A DNA stretch of 64,000 bases, taken from NCBI GenBank assembly GCA_020249925.1, contig JADCER010000007.1, positions 149,797-213,796 of the forward strand, in the 5' to 3' direction. The translations under genes were made by a program, and so were the position numbers. Position 1 is the first letter of the stretch, and each line of letters opens with the position of its first letter. The notes under the pieces were generated by a model. The model had not been told where the DNA came from. It saw nothing but the letters and a program-made list of their open reading frames with translations, and did no database searches. Source of the stretch: Roseomonas sp. (GTDB lineage Bacteria > Pseudomonadota > Alphaproteobacteria > Acetobacterales > Acetobacteraceae). Below, in pieces: positions 8,808 to 17,539 of the stretch.

Positions 8808-9989
8808 ATGAGCTCTTTTTCACGTCGTACCGCCATGGGCGGCGCCTTGGGGCTGCTGGCAGCGCCCGCCATTCTGCATGCGCAACCCGCGGGCGGGGTG
8901 AAGATTGGCCTGGTCGCCGTGCAAACCGGCCCGCAGGCTGCGCTTGGCACGCAATTGCGCGATGGCTTCCTGATGGGGCTCCGGCATCTGAATGGCCGGC
9001 TGGGCGGGCTGACCGCTGAGACCGTGATGATCGATGATGAATTGCGCCCCGATGTCGCGGTGACCAAGGTGCGCACCGCGCTTGAACGCGACCGCTGCGA
9101 TTTCATCGTAGGCGTGGTGTTTTCCAATATCCTGCAAGCCATTATGCGACCAGTGACGGAATCCAATACCTTCCTGATCAGCACCAATGCCGGGCCCTCC
9201 ACCTTTGCCGGGCGTGGCTGCAATCCTTTCTTCTTCGCCACTTCCTACAATAATGATCAGGTGCATGCCGTGATCGGCCAGGTCTGCGAAGACCAGGGCT
9301 ATCGGCGCGTCTTTGTGCTGGTGCCGAATTACCAGGCCGGGCGCGATGCGGTGGCTGGCTTCAAATCCCGCTTCAAGGGTGAGGTGGTAGATGAGGTTTA
9401 CGTGCCGCTCACGCAGCTGGATTTCGCGGCCGAGCTTGCGAAGATCGCGGCCGCGCGGCCGGATGCGATTTTCACCTTCATGCCGGGTGGGCTTGGTGTG
9501 AATCTGGTGCGGCAATATCGCCAGGCGGGGCTGGCGCATATTCCCTTCCTGTCCACCTTCACGGTGGATGAAGCCACGCTGCCCGCGCAGCAGGATGCGG
9601 CGGTTGGTTTCTTTTCGGGGTCGAATTGGGCGCCGAATATGGACAATGCGGCCAATCGCCGTTTCGTGAGCGATTTTGAAGCCGCCTTCAATTATGTGCC
9701 GGCCAGCTATGCTGCGCAGGCCTATGATGGCGCGATGCTGCTTGATTCCGCCATTCGCCGTGCAGGCGGCCGCTTGGCCGATAAGGATGCGCTGCGGGCC
9801 GGGCTGCGCGCGGCGGATTTCACCTCAGTGCGTGGCAATTTCAAGATTGGCGCGAATCACTTCCCTGTGCAGGATTTTTGGCTGACGCGCGTTGCCAAGC
9901 GCCCTGATGGCAAGTTCCAGACCGAGATCGTGCGCAAGGTGCTTGAGAATAACGTGGACCCCTGGGCCGCCGAATGCCGCATGCGCTAA
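8808..9989 (+). CDS. Branched-chain amino-acid-type ABC transporter, substrate-binding protein
   Basis: This 393-residue periplasmic ligand-binding protein of the LivJ/LivK (PF13458) type starts an importer operon. The N-terminus (SRRTAMGGALGLLAAPAILHAQ) is an export signal with two arginines, possibly Tat type, cleaved after HAQ. The mature part starts VKIGLVAVQTGPQAALG and contains SNTFLISTNAGPSTFAG and the SYAAQAYDGAMLL segment typical of the family. GGGGAGG precedes the ATG. Ligands of this family include branched amino acids, amides, urea and aromatic acids, so the substrate cannot be called. Confidence 0.92.
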   Translation: MSSFSRRTAMGGALGLLAAPAILHAQPAGGVKIGLVAVQTGPQAALGTQLRDGFLMGLRHLNGRLGGLTAETVMIDDELRPDVAVTKVRTALERDRCDFIVGVVFSNILQAIMRPVTESNTFLISTNAGPSTFAGRGCNPFFFATSYNNDQVHAVIGQVCEDQGYRRVFVLVPNYQAGRDAVAGFKSRFKGEVVDEVYVPLTQLDFAAELAKIAAARPDAIFTFMPGGLGVNLVRQYRQAGLAHIPFLSTFTVDEATLPAQQDAAVGFFSGSNWAPNMDNAANRRFVSDFEAAFNYVPASYAAQAYDGAMLLDSAIRRAGGRLADKDALRAGLRAADFTSVRGNFKIGANHFPVQDFWLTRVAKRPDGKFQTEIVRKVLENNVDPWAAECRMR

Positions 9990-9996
9990 AACACTT

Positions 9997-10920
9997 GTGA
10001 GCATCGAGCTTTTCCTGGTGCAGGCCTTGAATGGCCTGCAACTTGGCATTCTGCTTTTCCTGGTGGCGGCGGGGCTCACGCTGGTGTTTGGCGTGATGGA
10101 TTTCATCAACCTGGCCCATGGGGTGCAGTATATGCTGGGGGCTTACCTCGGCGCCGTGCTGGCCGCGGCGACGGGGTCCTTCTGGCTTGGGCTTCTGCTG
10201 GCGCTGCCGGCGGCCTTGGCCTTTGGTCTGCTGCTGGAAGTGCTGATCTTCCGACATCTTTATGATCGCGATCATTTGTCGCAGGTGCTGGCGACCTTTG
10301 GCGTGATCCTGTTTCTCAATCAGGCGGTGAAGGCAATTTGGGGGGCGGCGCCGTTGCAAGTGCCCTTACCCGCGCTGCTTGAAGGCGGCGTGGTGCTGAT
10401 GCCGGGGCTGCAATATCCGCTTTATCGTATTGCGGTGCTGGGCGCCGGGCTTGCTACCGCGCTTGGCCTTTGGTTTTTGGTGGAGCGCACGCGCCTTGGC
10501 ATGTTGGTGCGTGCGGGGGCGAGCAATGCGCCGATGGTCTCCGCGCTTGGCGTGGATATTCGCCGGCTTTTCATGCTGGTTTTTGCCTTTGGCGCCATGT
10601 TGGCAGGCTTCGCTGGTGTATTGGCGGGGCCGATCTTCTCGGTCGAACCCGGCATGGGGGATCATGTGCTGATCCTCGCTTTTGTGGTGATTGTGATTGG
10701 CGGCATCGGTTCCATTCGCGGTGCCTTTATCGCAGCACTGATCGTGGGGCTTACCGATACGCTCGGCAAATCGCTGATGCCGGATCTGATGCGGCTTTTT
10801 CTTGACCCATCTGCTGCGCGCCAAACCGGCGCGGCGCTGGCTTCCATGCTGGTCTATATCGCCATGGCGGCGATCCTGGCCTTCCGCCCGCGCGGGCTTT
10901 TCCCAGCCAGGAGCAGCTAG
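9997..10920 (+). CDS. Branched-chain amino-acid-type ABC transporter permease, LivH type
   Basis: This 307-residue inner-membrane permease has about eight hydrophobic segments and the LivH hallmarks QALNGLQLGILLFLVAAGL, FGVMDFINLAHG and VIVIGGIGSIRGAF. GTG 9997, seven bases after the binding-protein stop, gives the conventional N-terminus. The longer frame upstream overlaps the binding-protein gene and is unlikely to be used. Its TAG stop lies inside the inverted repeat 10917-10975. It should pair with the LivM-type permease at 11041. Confidence 0.93.
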   Translation: MSIELFLVQALNGLQLGILLFLVAAGLTLVFGVMDFINLAHGVQYMLGAYLGAVLAAATGSFWLGLLLALPAALAFGLLLEVLIFRHLYDRDHLSQVLATFGVILFLNQAVKAIWGAAPLQVPLPALLEGGVVLMPGLQYPLYRIAVLGAGLATALGLWFLVERTRLGMLVRAGASNAPMVSALGVDIRRLFMLVFAFGAMLAGFAGVLAGPIFSVEPGMGDHVLILAFVVIVIGGIGSIRGAFIAALIVGLTDTLGKSLMPDLMRLFLDPSAARQTGAALASMLVYIAMAAILAFRPRGLFPARSS

Positions 10921-10975
10921 TGGTGCGATTCATGCTGACCTGTCGCCTAGCCAAGAAGCCCCCGCGCACCACTAG
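10917..10975. repeat. 11-bp perfect inverted repeat spanning the livH stop
   Basis: CTAGTGGTGCG at 10917-10927 is repeated exactly in inverse orientation as CGCACCACTAG at 10965-10975, with 37 bases between. The left arm contains the permease stop codon. The right arm's CCACTAG recurs once more at 11033-11039, just before the livM start. The element sits in an otherwise tightly packed operon and may stabilise or attenuate the transcript. Confidence 0.8.
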
Positions 10976-10985
10976 CCGCATATTT

Positions 10986-11039
10986 GGTGGGCCGATTCAC
11001 GCCTCTGTCGGGAACCGACAGCGGCGATCGGACCACTAG
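10986..11039. repeat. Divergent bulged-palindrome repeat with compensatory stem changes
   Basis: From 10993 the sequence reads CCGAT, TCAC, GCC, T, CTGTCGG, GAA, CCGACAG, C, GGC, G, ATCGG. It folds as a five-pair outer stem, an asymmetric TCAC/G bulge, a three-pair stem and a perfect seven-pair apical hairpin. This is the same architecture as the 33605-33820 units, but the stem pairs are swapped. It ends two bases before the downstream permease ATG, where no clear Shine-Dalgarno sequence is seen. Confidence 0.7.
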
Positions 11040-11040
11040 C

Positions 11041-11976
11041 ATGCCGCGCCTGCGGCTTGATGTGGCGCTGACGCTGCTGGTGCTGGCCGTACTCGCGCTC
11101 GCGCCCTTCATTGGTCTTGGCGCCAACCATTACCTGACCATGTTTGCGCGCATGATGATTTTGGCCGCGGCCGCCGTTTCGCTTTCCTTCCTGGTGGGTG
11201 GCGCCGGATTAGCGAGCCTTGGGCACGCTGCGGCGATGGGTGTGGGCGCCTATGCTGTTGCCATTCTGGATGCGCATCGGCTGACCGATATCACCATTGT
11301 GTTGCCGGTCGCGATTGCTGCCGCCGCGCTGTTTTCCCTGCTGACCGGCGCGATTGCGATCCGGACGGAGGGTGTGAATTTCATCATGATCACGCTCGCC
11401 TTCGGGCAGATGGCGTTTTTCACCGCGTCATCACTTGCGGCCTATGGCGGCGATGACGGCTATACGTTGTTTGACCGGACCGAGATTTTTGGCTCTCGGT
11501 TGATGGAGAACCGGCTGTTCTTCCATTACCTATGCCTTGGTTTTCTGGTGTTCTGCTGGGGGCTTTGCGCCATGCTGCTGGCGTCGCGCTTCGGGCGCGT
11601 GCTGCGTGCGGCGCGGGAAAATCCGCTGCGCGCCCAGGCGGTGGGCTTTGCGCCTTACCCGTATCGGCTTTTGGCCTATGTCATTGCGGGCACGCTGGCG
11701 GGGTTGGCCGGTGTGTTGTTCGCCAATGCAACGGAATTCGTCGCCCCCGCTTACATGAGCTGGCAGCGTTCCGGTGAGTTGATTTTCATGGTGATCCTGG
11801 GCGGGCTTGGTCGGCTTTCCGGCGCCATCCTTGGCGCTGTGCTGTTTGTGCTGCTGGAAACCTGGCTGCCCAGCCTGACCACGCATTGGAAAATGATTTT
11901 CGGCCCATTGCTGATTTTGGCGGTGCTGTTCATGCGCGGCGGGTTGATCGGTTTTCTGGGGGCGCGCCGTGGCTGA
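11041..11976 (+). CDS. Branched-chain amino-acid-type ABC transporter permease, LivM type
   Basis: This 311-residue integral membrane permease has about nine hydrophobic segments. It carries the LivM signatures GGAGLASLGHAAAMGVGAYA, IRTEGVNFIMITLAFGQM, RAARENPLRAQAVGF and GGLGRLSGAILGA. ATG 11041 begins a normal basic-then-hydrophobic N-terminus; TTG/GTG codons at 10984/10987 are possible alternatives inside the preceding repeat. The ATPase start overlaps its stop codon. Unlike the other junctions of the operon, the one in front of it holds two inverted repeats, so its expression may differ from that of the first permease. Confidence 0.93.
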   Translation: MPRLRLDVALTLLVLAVLALAPFIGLGANHYLTMFARMMILAAAAVSLSFLVGGAGLASLGHAAAMGVGAYAVAILDAHRLTDITIVLPVAIAAAALFSLLTGAIAIRTEGVNFIMITLAFGQMAFFTASSLAAYGGDDGYTLFDRTEIFGSRLMENRLFFHYLCLGFLVFCWGLCAMLLASRFGRVLRAARENPLRAQAVGFAPYPYRLLAYVIAGTLAGLAGVLFANATEFVAPAYMSWQRSGELIFMVILGGLGRLSGAILGAVLFVLLETWLPSLTTHWKMIFGPLLILAVLFMRGGLIGFLGARRG

Positions 11977-12727
11977 GGCGCTGCTCAGCGTTCAGGGCTT
12001 GCGCAAGCATTATGGCGGGCTTGCAGTGACGAATGATGTCAGCCTAGACGTACTGTCTGGCGAAATCCATGCGTTGATCGGCCCGAATGGCGCCGGCAAG
12101 ACCACCCTGATCCATCAGGTTACCGGCACGGTCGTGCCGGATGCCGGGCGCATTGTCTTTGCCGGGGTGGACATTACGCGCCTTTCGTTTCCGCGCCGCG
12201 TGCATGCGGGCCTCGCGCGCAGTTTTCAGATCACCAGCATCATTGCCGGCTTTTCCGTGATGGAAAATGTCGCCCTGGCCGTGCAGGCAAAAAGCGGTTC
12301 TTCCTTTCGCTTTTTTCGCGCCGCCGCTTCGGAAGAAGCGCTCAACGGCGCAGCGCGTGATGCCCTGGCCGAGGTAGGGCTCACGGATCGTGCGGCGATC
12401 ATGGCGGGTGCGCTCAGCCATGGCGAAAAACGCGCGCTGGAGATTGCCATCGCACTCGCTACCCAACCGCGGCTGCTGCTGCTGGATGAACCGCTGGCTG
12501 GCGCGGGGCCAGAGGAAACCGAACGCCTGATCACGCTGCTGCGGCGACTGAAATCGCGCTACGCCATTCTGCTGGTGGAACATGACATGCAGGCGGTCTT
12601 TGCGCTCGCGGATCGGATTTCGGTACTGGCCGAAGGGCGCATTATCGCGAGTGGCAGCACGGCCGAAATACGTGCGAGTGCTGAAGTGCGCGCCGCCTAT
12701 CTTGGTGAAGAAGAAATCCCATGCTGA
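11969..12727 (+). CDS. Branched-chain amino-acid-type ABC transporter ATPase, LivG type
   Basis: This cytoplasmic ATPase of 252 residues carries Walker A GPNGAGKTT, signature LSHGEKR (an atypical LSHGE form common in LivG proteins), Walker B LLLLDEPLAGAG and the switch histidine in LLVEHDMQAVF. The start is GTG 11969, overlapping the LivM stop by eight bases, which indicates translational coupling. LivG and LivF form the motor of the importer encoded here. Confidence 0.93.
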   Translation: MAEALLSVQGLRKHYGGLAVTNDVSLDVLSGEIHALIGPNGAGKTTLIHQVTGTVVPDAGRIVFAGVDITRLSFPRRVHAGLARSFQITSIIAGFSVMENVALAVQAKSGSSFRFFRAAASEEALNGAARDALAEVGLTDRAAIMAGALSHGEKRALEIAIALATQPRLLLLDEPLAGAGPEETERLITLLRRLKSRYAILLVEHDMQAVFALADRISVLAEGRIIASGSTAEIRASAEVRAAYLGEEEIPC

Positions 12728-13422
12728 CGCTGGAAGGCGTGGTCGCCGGCTATGGCGAAAGCCAAGTACTGAATGGCATCAGCTTTGGCGTGGGGGCGGG
12801 GCAGGTGGTGACGCTGCTTGGGCGCAATGGCATGGGCAAGACCACCACGGTGCGCGCCATCATGGGGCTGATCCGCCCAAATGCTGGGCATATCCGTTTT
12901 GATGGTCAGGAGATTACCGGCGCCGCGCCCTATCGCATCGCGCAGCGCGGCATTGGGCTGGTGCCGGAAGGGCGCCAGATTTTCCCGACCCTGAGCGTTG
13001 AGGAAAACCTTGTCGCCACCGCCGCCAATCGTACGGGTGGTGCCCCGCGCTGGGATTTACCCGCGATCTACGCGCTGTTCCCGCGCCTGGCGGAGCGGCG
13101 CCGTCAATCCGGTGCCAAGCTTTCGGGCGGTGAGCAGCAAATGCTCGCGATCGGGCGCGCCTTGATGACCAATCCGCGCCTGCTGGTACTGGATGAGGCG
13201 ACCGAGGGTCTGGCACCGCTGATCCGCGCCGAGATTTGGCAGGTGATGGCGAAGCTGCGCGCCGAAGGCCAGGCGATCCTATTGATAGACAAGAACCTGG
13301 CCGCCGTGATGCGCTTGGCCGATTGGCATGTGGTGATCGAAAAAGGCCGCGTGGTCTGGCAGGGTAATAGCGTGGCACTGGCCGCCGCGCCCGAAATTCG
13401 CGATACTTATTTGCATGTCTAG
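12721..13422 (+). CDS. Branched-chain amino-acid-type ABC transporter ATPase, LivF type
   Basis: This 233-residue ATPase has Walker A GRNGMGKTT, the LivF-typical VPEGRQIFPTLSVEENL, signature LSGGEQQM and Walker B LLVLDEATEGLAP. The segment AILLIDKNLAAVM replaces the usual VEQN with IDKN, a variant seen in part of the family. The ATG overlaps the LivG stop by seven bases. It is the last transporter gene; a cupin gene follows 18 bases later. Confidence 0.92.
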   Translation: MLTLEGVVAGYGESQVLNGISFGVGAGQVVTLLGRNGMGKTTTVRAIMGLIRPNAGHIRFDGQEITGAAPYRIAQRGIGLVPEGRQIFPTLSVEENLVATAANRTGGAPRWDLPAIYALFPRLAERRRQSGAKLSGGEQQMLAIGRALMTNPRLLVLDEATEGLAPLIRAEIWQVMAKLRAEGQAILLIDKNLAAVMRLADWHVVIEKGRVVWQGNSVALAAAPEIRDTYLHV

Positions 13423-13440
13423 AACAGGGAGCCTCAGAAA

Positions 13441-13881
13441 ATGAGCATGACAGCAGGTGTGACCCCAGCCGGCACCGGTGAAGGTGGAGTGGTCTGGTCC
13501 ATCCTTGGGCAAACTTACAAACCCCTGGCGCATAGCGAAAGCTGCTTCGCTTTCGAGACACTCTTCCCGCCCGGCACTTTCGTGCCGCCGCATATCCACA
13601 CGAATCAGGATGAATTCATCCGCGTACTGGAAGGAAAGTTTGATCTTTTCCTGGATGGCCAGGCCGCCACCGCCAAGGCTGGTGATTTGATCCGCCTGCC
13701 AATGGGCATCCCCCATGGCATCTTCAACAATACCGAAGCACCGGTGCGCGCGCTATTTTGGGTGAGCCCCGCGCGTGGGCTTTATACGCTGTTCACCCGC
13801 ATCCATAACGTGCCCGATCCGGGCGAGGTGGTGCGTGTTGCGGCGGAGCATGAGGTGAATATCCTGCCCCCGCCGGGCTGA
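13441..13881 (+). CDS. Cupin-domain protein
   Basis: This 146-residue single-domain cupin has the metal-binding motif PPHIHTNQDEFIRVLEG (two His, one Glu) followed by the second motif GDLIRLPMGIPHGIFN with the third His. GGGAG lies upstream of the ATG, and the 18-base gap to the LivF gene suggests it belongs to the transport operon, perhaps acting on the imported compound. The chemistry cannot be deduced, since cupins include dioxygenases, isomerases and binding proteins. It converges with the crotonase gene, two bases away. Confidence 0.85.
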   Translation: MSMTAGVTPAGTGEGGVVWSILGQTYKPLAHSESCFAFETLFPPGTFVPPHIHTNQDEFIRVLEGKFDLFLDGQAATAKAGDLIRLPMGIPHGIFNNTEAPVRALFWVSPARGLYTLFTRIHNVPDPGEVVRVAAEHEVNILPPPG

Positions 13882-13883
13882 AT

Positions 13884-14666
13884 TCAGCGCTTCTTTTTGC
13901 GCGCCTTCTGTTCTTCAAGGAAGGCGCGCATCATGCGCTTGGGTTCATCCGTCTTCCAGGATGCCGCAAAGGCGGTGATGCCGGCGGCAATGGCTTCACT
14001 GATGGTGCAATCTTCCCATTGCCGGATCAGCGCCTTCTGCGCGCGAATGGCCTCAGGCCCCGCTGCCAGCAAATGGCCGATCCAGGCTTCGATGCGCGCA
14101 TCAATGCGTTCGCGATGCGCGACTTCTTCCAATAGCCCCCAGGAAAGTGCCTCAGCCGCCGAAATGGTTTCCGCCAACAGCAGCAAGCGCCTGGTACGGC
14201 CCCAGCCGATCAGGCCGGGCAGCAGGGCGGCTTCGACGACTGAGGGAATGCCAACGCGCACTTCCGGCATGCCGAATTTCGCTTCCCGCACGGCGATACG
14301 GATATCGCAGGCGGCGGCTACTTCCAGCCCAGCGCCAAGACACCAGCCATTGATGCGCGCAATCACCGGCACGGGCAGGTCGCGAATGGCGGCGCAAATG
14401 CCATGCACGCGACGGATGAAGGCTTCCGCCTCCGAGGGTGTTTCAAGCGTTGCCATGGCGCCGATATCAGCGCCGCCGATGAAGGCGCGTTCGCCTTCGC
14501 CGGTCAGCACCGCCGCTCGCAAGCTGGGGCGCGTTGCAAGATCACGCAGCGCCGCAATCGCCTCATCCAACAGTACCGGGTTCAGCGTATTCAGCTTGGC
14601 ATCATGCGCGACTGTCAGCCGCGCAACACCGCGCGCATCAAGATTGACATCGAAACGCCCAGTCAT
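13884..14666 (-). CDS. Enoyl-CoA hydratase/isomerase (crotonase) family protein
   Basis: This 260-residue crotonase-fold enzyme carries the oxyanion-hole segments ERAFIGGADIGAM (about residues 60-72) and INGWCLGAGLEVAAACDIRIA, followed by FGMPEVRVGIPS. In hydratases the two catalytic glutamates lie in the second region and about twenty residues later. Here a Glu is present in PEVRVGIPS, but catalytic assignment needs an alignment. Its ATG overlaps the TGA of the upstream asparaginase gene (ATGA), so the two are translationally coupled. The CoA substrate is unknown. Confidence 0.88.
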   Translation of the reverse strand: MTGRFDVNLDARGVARLTVAHDAKLNTLNPVLLDEAIAALRDLATRPSLRAAVLTGEGERAFIGGADIGAMATLETPSEAEAFIRRVHGICAAIRDLPVPVIARINGWCLGAGLEVAAACDIRIAVREAKFGMPEVRVGIPSVVEAALLPGLIGWGRTRRLLLLAETISAAEALSWGLLEEVAHRERIDARIEAWIGHLLAAGPEAIRAQKALIRQWEDCTISEAIAAGITAFAASWKTDEPKRMMRAFLEEQKARKKKR

Positions 14667-15679
14667 GCGGCCTGGCTCGGCAGCGTCACGGCAATGCGCC
14701 CAACGGGCTTGCCATTGCTATCTACGATATCGCCTTCCACCGCTTCCACCAGCGCTGCCGTGGCGGCGGCATCCAGCAAGCCGAGCCGACCGAGCAGCGC
14801 CGCGAAAACCCCCATCTTGGCGCGCGATGCGCCATCGGCGATTTTCACCGCGATCCCCAAGCCCTGATCCGGCACAAAGCCCACCACGAAGCCCTCGGCG
14901 CCGCCCTTCAGCAGCACGCGGCCATTGGTGGCGCGCACAATACGGCTGGTCGCCTGATCCCGCCCGGAAAGATGATCCGGATAGTTCGCTATGGCAGCCT
15001 GCAATCTTTCAATGGCGGCGCGCCGCACAGGGCTTGCCACCTTGCGCGCCGCCCAACGCGCTGCCGCCTGCGCCATCGCTTCCATGGAAAGCGCCAGCGC
15101 CGGCAAGCCGCAACCATCCACACCAGCCTGCAAACGCCCCGCATCACTGCCGAGCAATTCCGAGAGGATTTCCAGATAAAGCTTTTGCGTCGGATGCGCG
15201 GGATCATCATAGCCCGCCACTGGCGCACCAAGCTTCTGCGCCACACTCAGAAAACCGCAATGCTTGCCGGAGCAATTGTGATAGATGCGGGACCGATCGC
15301 CGCCCGCGCGATAAATCTTCGCCTGATCCGCCGCCGCGCGCGGCATATCCGGCCCACACACCAGCGCCGATTCGGAAAGCCCCATGCGCGCCAGCCAATC
15401 ACGCACCAAAGCCACCTGAAAATCCTCAGCACTATGGGAGGCACAGGAAAGCGCGAGGTGTTCCTCGCTCAATCCCAAAGCATCCGCCGCACCGGTTTCG
15501 ACCAGCGCCACCGCCTGATAGGGCTTGAGTGAGGATCGCGGAAAGGTGACGAAGGCAGGATCACCCATCGCCAGCACCTGGCGCCCGTTGCTATCCATCA
15601 CCACGGCGATGCCGTGATGAATACTCTCCACCGCCGGGCCGCGATGGATTTCCGCCAATTGCACAAAGGGGCTTTGCAT
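14663..15679 (-). CDS. Asparaginase II family protein
   Basis: This 338-residue protein resembles the thermolabile Rhizobium-type L-asparaginase family, which is unrelated to the E. coli type. Conserved blocks are FPRSSLKPYQA, LALSCASHS, YHNCSGKHCGFL and GVDGCGLPALAL. In the characterised Rhizobium enzyme, Ser/Lys pairs and a zinc-binding cysteine lie in these blocks. It would hydrolyse asparagine to aspartate and ammonia in the cytoplasm. It is coupled by a four-base overlap to the downstream crotonase. The oxidoreductase gene ending at 15710 lies 30 bases upstream on the same strand, so a three- or four-gene operon is likely. Confidence 0.9.
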   Translation of the reverse strand: MQSPFVQLAEIHRGPAVESIHHGIAVVMDSNGRQVLAMGDPAFVTFPRSSLKPYQAVALVETGAADALGLSEEHLALSCASHSAEDFQVALVRDWLARMGLSESALVCGPDMPRAAADQAKIYRAGGDRSRIYHNCSGKHCGFLSVAQKLGAPVAGYDDPAHPTQKLYLEILSELLGSDAGRLQAGVDGCGLPALALSMEAMAQAAARWAARKVASPVRRAAIERLQAAIANYPDHLSGRDQATSRIVRATNGRVLLKGGAEGFVVGFVPDQGLGIAVKIADGASRAKMGVFAALLGRLGLLDAAATAALVEAVEGDIVDSNGKPVGRIAVTLPSQAA

Positions 15680-15709
15680 CGTTACTACCTTGTCACGACC
15701 ACGCGTGAT

Positions 15710-16720
15710 CTAGAAATCTTCCAGCACAACCTTGCCGATCATGCCGCCGCTTTCGACCAGCGCATGCGCTTGCGTCAGATTGGCCGCGTTTATCTTGCCC
15801 AGGTTTCGCGTCATGGTGCCGCGCATGCGCCCGGCTTCGATCAGCCCCGCAACCTCGTTCAACAGGCGGTGCTGTTCGATCATGTCGGGCGTGTTGAATA
15901 AGGGCCGCGTGAACATCAGTTCCCAATGGATGGAGACCGATTTGCGCATGACATCGCGCGCATCCACCGGCGCCTGGCTTTCAATCAGCACAATGCGGCC
16001 TTGCGGCGCCACCGCTTCCACCATGGCTGCCCAGTTCTTCGCGGTGGTATTGGCGGAATAGATGTAATTGGCGCCCCGCAGGCCAAGCGCCTTCATTTGC
16101 GCAGCAATATCGCCGTGATGATCCACCACATGATGCGCGCCCAAATCGCGACACCATTGCACGCTTTCTGCCCGAGATGCGGTCGCCACCACGGTCAGCC
16201 CGGTCAGCGCGCGCGCCATTTGGATCACCATGGAACCCACGCCGCCCGCACCACCAATCACAAGCAGAGTCTGCCCCTGCGCACCGCCCTGCGGTACGCC
16301 AAGGCGATCAAACAAGCCTTCCCAAGCGGTAATCGCAGTGAGAGGCACGGCGGCGGCTTCGGGGAAGGTCAGGTTGCGCGGCTTCCGCCCAACAATGCGT
16401 TCATCCACCAGATGCAATTCAGCATTGGTGCCGGAACGATTGATCACGCCGGCGTAAAACACCTCATCACCGGGGCGAAATAGCGTGCAATCAGGACCGA
16501 CCGCGCGCACCACGCCAGCGCCATCGAAGCCGAGGATGCGCGGCGCCTCGCCAGGGTCATCGCGGCGGCGCACCTTGGTATCCACGGGGTTCACCGACAC
16601 CGCGTGGATTTCCACCAGCATATCGCGCCCGGTCGGTGCGGCGGGGGCTGCGATGTCCAGGTCAATCAGCGCATCCGCCTGATCAATCGGCAGGCATTTC
16701 CGGTATCCAACGGCTTTCAT
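15710..16720 (-). CDS. Zinc-type alcohol dehydrogenase-like quinone oxidoreductase
   Basis: This 336-residue MDR protein of the YhdH/quinone-oxidoreductase-like branch has VNPVDTKVR, GFDGAGVVRAVG and the nucleotide loop VIGGAGGVGSMVIQMA. It lacks the zinc-binding cysteines, so it is probably an NADPH-dependent reductase of quinones or enones. ATG 16720 (MKAVGYRK) follows GAGGG and is preferred over the TTG/GTG-type extension four codons upstream. It sits between the YgjP-like gene and the asparaginase gene, all on the minus strand. Confidence 0.88.
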   Translation of the reverse strand: MKAVGYRKCLPIDQADALIDLDIAAPAAPTGRDMLVEIHAVSVNPVDTKVRRRDDPGEAPRILGFDGAGVVRAVGPDCTLFRPGDEVFYAGVINRSGTNAELHLVDERIVGRKPRNLTFPEAAAVPLTAITAWEGLFDRLGVPQGGAQGQTLLVIGGAGGVGSMVIQMARALTGLTVVATASRAESVQWCRDLGAHHVVDHHGDIAAQMKALGLRGANYIYSANTTAKNWAAMVEAVAPQGRIVLIESQAPVDARDVMRKSVSIHWELMFTRPLFNTPDMIEQHRLLNEVAGLIEAGRMRGTMTRNLGKINAANLTQAHALVESGGMIGKVVLEDF

Positions 16721-16744
16721 CGCAACCCTCAATCCCTTTGTGTA

Positions 16745-17464
16745 TCAGCCAACGCGCAATAGCGCCGGGCCTTCTTCGCGCAGCCAGGCCTCAGCTTCCT
16801 CACGATGCGGGGCCAGCGCTGCGACATGCGCCCAGAAGCGCGGAGAATGGTTCAGCTCCCGCAAATGCGCGACCTCATGCGCGACAACATAATCCAGCAC
16901 CGCATCCGGCGCCATGACCAGCCGCCAGGAAAAGGCGAGTGTGCCATCCGGCGCGCAAGACCCCCAGCGGCTTTGTGTATCCTTCACGCGAATGGCTTTG
17001 ATCGCGACGCCAAGCTTTTCGGCATGCGTTGCAGCCAAGGGAAGGATGCGCCGTTTTGCCTCGACCCGCAGAAAATCGCGCAAGCGCCGCGGCAGGAATT
17101 CCACAGCGCCGGTCACGATGATGGCGCCATTTTCCACAAAGGCACCACCGCGCCGCGCTGGATCATGCAGCACGGGATGCGGCACGCCGCCCAAAGGCAC
17201 TGCAGCGCCATGCGCCAAGGAAATGCTCGGCGCCAAGGCCTTGATGCGGCGCAGCACCCAGGCGGCATGCGTCGTCAGCAATTCCATACCCGCGCGGCGG
17301 CTTGCGCGCATCGGTAGCGTCACCACCACATCGCCGGCGCGGGGATCAATGCGCAAACTGATGGAGCGTGCGCGTTCCGAACGCCGCCAGCGCACCGGGC
17401 AAAGCTCTGCCGGCCCCAGCAAGCCAGGGCGCAGCGGCACCATTTCCGAATCGGGCAGGGACAT
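16745..17464 (-). CDS. YgjP-like (DUF45/M48-type) zinc metallopeptidase
   Basis: This 239-residue protein has the WrbI/YgjP domain. Its C-terminal half carries TQSRWGSCAPDGTLAFSW and the zinc motif DYVVAHEVAHLRELNHSPRFW (HExxH with a downstream His). The family is widespread and often annotated as SprT-like metal-dependent hydrolase, with no firmly established substrate. The N-terminal third (SISLRIDPRAGDVVVTLP) matches the family's beta-rich start. It is divergent from the EamA transporter, 75 bases apart. Confidence 0.87.
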   Translation of the reverse strand: MSLPDSEMVPLRPGLLGPAELCPVRWRRSERARSISLRIDPRAGDVVVTLPMRASRRAGMELLTTHAAWVLRRIKALAPSISLAHGAAVPLGGVPHPVLHDPARRGGAFVENGAIIVTGAVEFLPRRLRDFLRVEAKRRILPLAATHAEKLGVAIKAIRVKDTQSRWGSCAPDGTLAFSWRLVMAPDAVLDYVVAHEVAHLRELNHSPRFWAHVAALAPHREEAEAWLREEGPALLRVG

Positions 17465-17539
17465 CGCCGCACCATGCCGTCAAGCGGGTGCTTTTTTCAA
17501 CCGCTTGACACTCGGGCGCTTTCGCGTGCGAGTGTCGCC

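Noticed and set aside
13897..15528. A 543-codon plus-strand frame over the crotonase and asparaginase genes
   Set aside because: It is a low-complexity Ser/Arg/Pro/Ala shadow of two well-recognised minus-strand genes.
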